From: Clostridium ragsdalei P11
Lineage (GTDB): Bacteria; Bacillota; Clostridia; Clostridiales; Clostridiaceae
DNA length: 64,000 nt
Reading direction: 5' to 3'
Assembly: GCF_001675165.1 (NCBI RefSeq)
Contig: NZ_LROS01000013.1
Coordinates: 1 to 64,000 of the forward strand
Positions 62,334-64,000 of this stretch are shown piece after piece. Numbering within the stretch: position 1 is the stretch's first letter; every line of letters begins with the position of its first letter. The notes beneath the pieces were generated by a model. It had not been told where the DNA came from. It saw only the letters and a program-made list of their open reading frames with translations, and did no database searches. A program made the position numbers and the translations under genes.

Positions 62334-63977
62334 ATGATTTCCATTGATATTATGTTATTTATCGATAATGATAATATTCTAAGACATGTGAAATTTGGAG
62401 ATTTAACGAGAACAGATAAGAGAATATATATTTTAAAAAAATATATAGGAAATGAAATCACTAGTTTTTTAGATGTAGATTTGAAAATAGATAGTGGTTA
62501 TATAAAATGGGGGGAGCTATTTCTTAGATATTTTAAAACCGAGAATTTTACAGGTAAAGGATACATTTTATACATAACTCAGGCAGAAAGTGATGAAGAT
62601 CTGTATAGGGCGGCTTTTGACTGCTTATCAGAAGGAATGCAGATATATGATAAAAATGCACATCTTGTATTTTGTAATAAATTTAATGAGAAAATTGAAA
62701 AGATGGATAGAAGAAATATAATTGGGAAGCATTTATTGGATATTTATAGTTTGGAGGAAGATTATAGTACAATTTTGAATACAATGAAAAAGGGAGAAGC
62801 TATAGTAGATAGGTGTGATAATTTTAAGAATAATAAAGGTGAGATAATTTCAACAATGAATTCAGGCTATCCTTTATTTTTAGGAAATAATTTAATCGGA
62901 GCTGTTGGGTTAGTACAAGATGTGTCAGTTTTTCAAAAGTATAGGCAGAAGGCTGCAATTTTTAAGAATTTTACAAACACTAAAAAAAGTAATGAATATT
63001 TAAAATCTCCAAAGAAGTACTATGCATTAAAATATTATAATTTTGATGATATAATTGGAAAAGATGAAAATTTTCTTGAAGCAATTAATTTAGCATGTAA
63101 TGTTGCTGAAAGAGATTGTTCTGTACTTATATATGGGGAGACTGGTACTGGCAAGGAATTGTTTGCACAGAGTATTCACTCTGCAAGTAAAAGAAAATAT
63201 AAAGAATTCATTGCAGTAAATTGTGCTGCTATTCCTGAAAATTTAGTAGAGGGTATATTGTTTGGTACGGAAAAGGGAGCTTTTACTGGAAGTTGTGATA
63301 AGAAGGGACTATTTGAACAGGCTGAGGGTGGTACATTATTTTTAGATGAAATTAATTCAATGAGTCTTCAAATGCAGTCTAAACTTCTTAGGGTTTTGCA
63401 GGAGAAAAGTTTTAGAAGAGTGGGAGGGAGCAAAGATATTGAAAGTAATGTAAGAATTATTTCATCTACCAATGAAAAACCATTTTCATTGATTAAAAAT
63501 GGCAAGATGAGGAGTGATTTATATTATAGAATAAGTACAATAACCATTAACATTCCTCCACTTAGGGAGAGAAAAAAAGATATTGAACTACTGGCACAAT
63601 TATTTATGAAAAAATTATGCCGTAATTATTCAAAAAATATAAATGTAATGTCGGAGGAAGTTATCAAAGCATTTAAAGAATATGATTGGCCGGGAAATGT
63701 AAGGGAGTTGCAGCATTGTATTGAATATATATTTAACACCATAACTGAAAATACTATATACATGAGTGATTTACCCCAATATATGAAAAAGAAAGCTAGC
63801 AGGGACTGCAAAAAAGGTTTGCAGCATAAAACACTGGAACAGATACTTAATGAATATGAGAGAGAAGTAATAAAGACTGCTCTTAGAAAAAATAAGAATA
63901 ATGTTACAAATACAGCGAAATGCCTGGGAATGAAGAGACAAAGCCTACAATATAGAATGAAAAAATATGGATTATAG
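62334..63977 (+). CDS. Sigma-54-dependent activator with PAS domain
   Basis: A 547-residue enhancer-binding protein: an N-terminal region without known domain (1-85), a PAS domain (about 88-200, AFDCLSEGMQIYDKNAHLVF), an AAA+ domain with Walker A GETGTGKE, the sigma-54 contact loop GAFTGS, Walker B GGTLFLDEI and the sensor VRIISSTNE, then a Fis-type helix-turn-helix at the end (NVTNTAKCLGMKRQSLQYRM). RocR/BkdR-like in layout. Targets are not in the window; they may lie downstream of the window's right edge. ATG after GGGGGTAAAGGT. Confidence 0.93.
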   Translation: MISIDIMLFIDNDNILRHVKFGDLTRTDKRIYILKKYIGNEITSFLDVDLKIDSGYIKWGELFLRYFKTENFTGKGYILYITQAESDEDLYRAAFDCLSEGMQIYDKNAHLVFCNKFNEKIEKMDRRNIIGKHLLDIYSLEEDYSTILNTMKKGEAIVDRCDNFKNNKGEIISTMNSGYPLFLGNNLIGAVGLVQDVSVFQKYRQKAAIFKNFTNTKKSNEYLKSPKKYYALKYYNFDDIIGKDENFLEAINLACNVAERDCSVLIYGETGTGKELFAQSIHSASKRKYKEFIAVNCAAIPENLVEGILFGTEKGAFTGSCDKKGLFEQAEGGTLFLDEINSMSLQMQSKLLRVLQEKSFRRVGGSKDIESNVRIISSTNEKPFSLIKNGKMRSDLYYRISTITINIPPLRERKKDIELLAQLFMKKLCRNYSKNINVMSEEVIKAFKEYDWPGNVRELQHCIEYIFNTITENTIYMSDLPQYMKKKASRDCKKGLQHKTLEQILNEYEREVIKTALRKNKNNVTNTAKCLGMKRQSLQYRMKKYGL

Positions 63978-64000
63978 ATGCAGAATGATTTTGCACTTTT

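Overview
The window is AT-rich DNA from a spore-forming anaerobe of the genus Clostridium in the broad sense (solventogenic, acetogenic or kluyveri-like relatives). The evidence is the cotJABC coat operon, a CotF-like coat protein, GerW/YtfJ, spore photoproduct lyase, oxygen-labile enzymes (Fe-S serine dehydratase, MoaA, LipA, ThiC), strong AGGAGG ribosome sites, frequent TTG starts and an AddA-type nuclease. I cannot name the species. No rRNA, tRNA, CRISPR array, prophage or intact insertion sequence was seen.

Layout. 0-7.4 kb: transposon debris, a decayed 2-hydroxyacid dehydrogenase, coat genes, moaA, an LRAT-fold lipoprotein-like pair, DUF2953/GerW and a Cof-type phosphatase. 7.5-13 kb: a YhgE/Pip membrane protein, two long-palindrome repeats, and a TauE exporter/DUF1634 pair divergent from a LysR regulator. 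13-24 kb: two class V aminotransferases (cysteine desulfurase-like), aspartate 4-decarboxylase, Fe-S serine dehydratase, a cold-shock protein, lipoate ligase plus lipoyl synthase, and a CbiMN/NikMN metal transporter. 24-34 kb: a TPP-riboswitch operon (thiC plus a frameshifted purF paralogue), threonine synthase, a diguanylate cyclase and addA without addB. 34-45 kb: chemoreceptor, amino-acid ABC transporter lacking its ATPase, HxlR/flavodoxin pair, LysR/UppS pair (uppS carries an in-frame TGA), MarR/MATE locus and lrgAB. 45-49 kb: a second TPP-riboswitch operon on the minus strand, thiD-thiM-thiE followed by a HAD-Nudix fusion. 49-64 kb: usp, spl, an ABC-2 exporter, DUF434, a GT-C glycosyltransferase, a two-component system, an AraC-type regulator, an extra ClpP, a PadR/DUF4097 cluster, aspartokinase and a sigma-54 activator.

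How the genes work together. Two separate TPP riboswitches divide thiamine metabolism: one controls pyrimidine synthesis (ThiC, with a PurF paralogue that could feed its substrate AIR), the other controls salvage and coupling (ThiD, ThiM, ThiE) and probably the HAD-Nudix protein. No thiazole-synthesis genes (thiG/thiH/thiF/thiS) are in the window. LplA and LipA together give exogenous and endogenous routes to lipoyl groups. Several local regulators sit beside palindromic operators visible in the sequence (MarR/MATE, PadR, LysR, HxlR).

The least explained signal is non-coding. Family A (about 250-270 bp) is a near-complete palindrome whose arms differ between copies but stay self-complementary, while an apical loop with the core TGAGGYACGAG is conserved. 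Family B (about 200 bp) begins with a covarying hairpin and ends with a GGGGGT stem and a CATCGGATAA-like terminus. Full copies and fragments of both are scattered across the window, often at places where genes are broken or partners are missing. They may be non-autonomous mobile elements, structured RNAs, or both.
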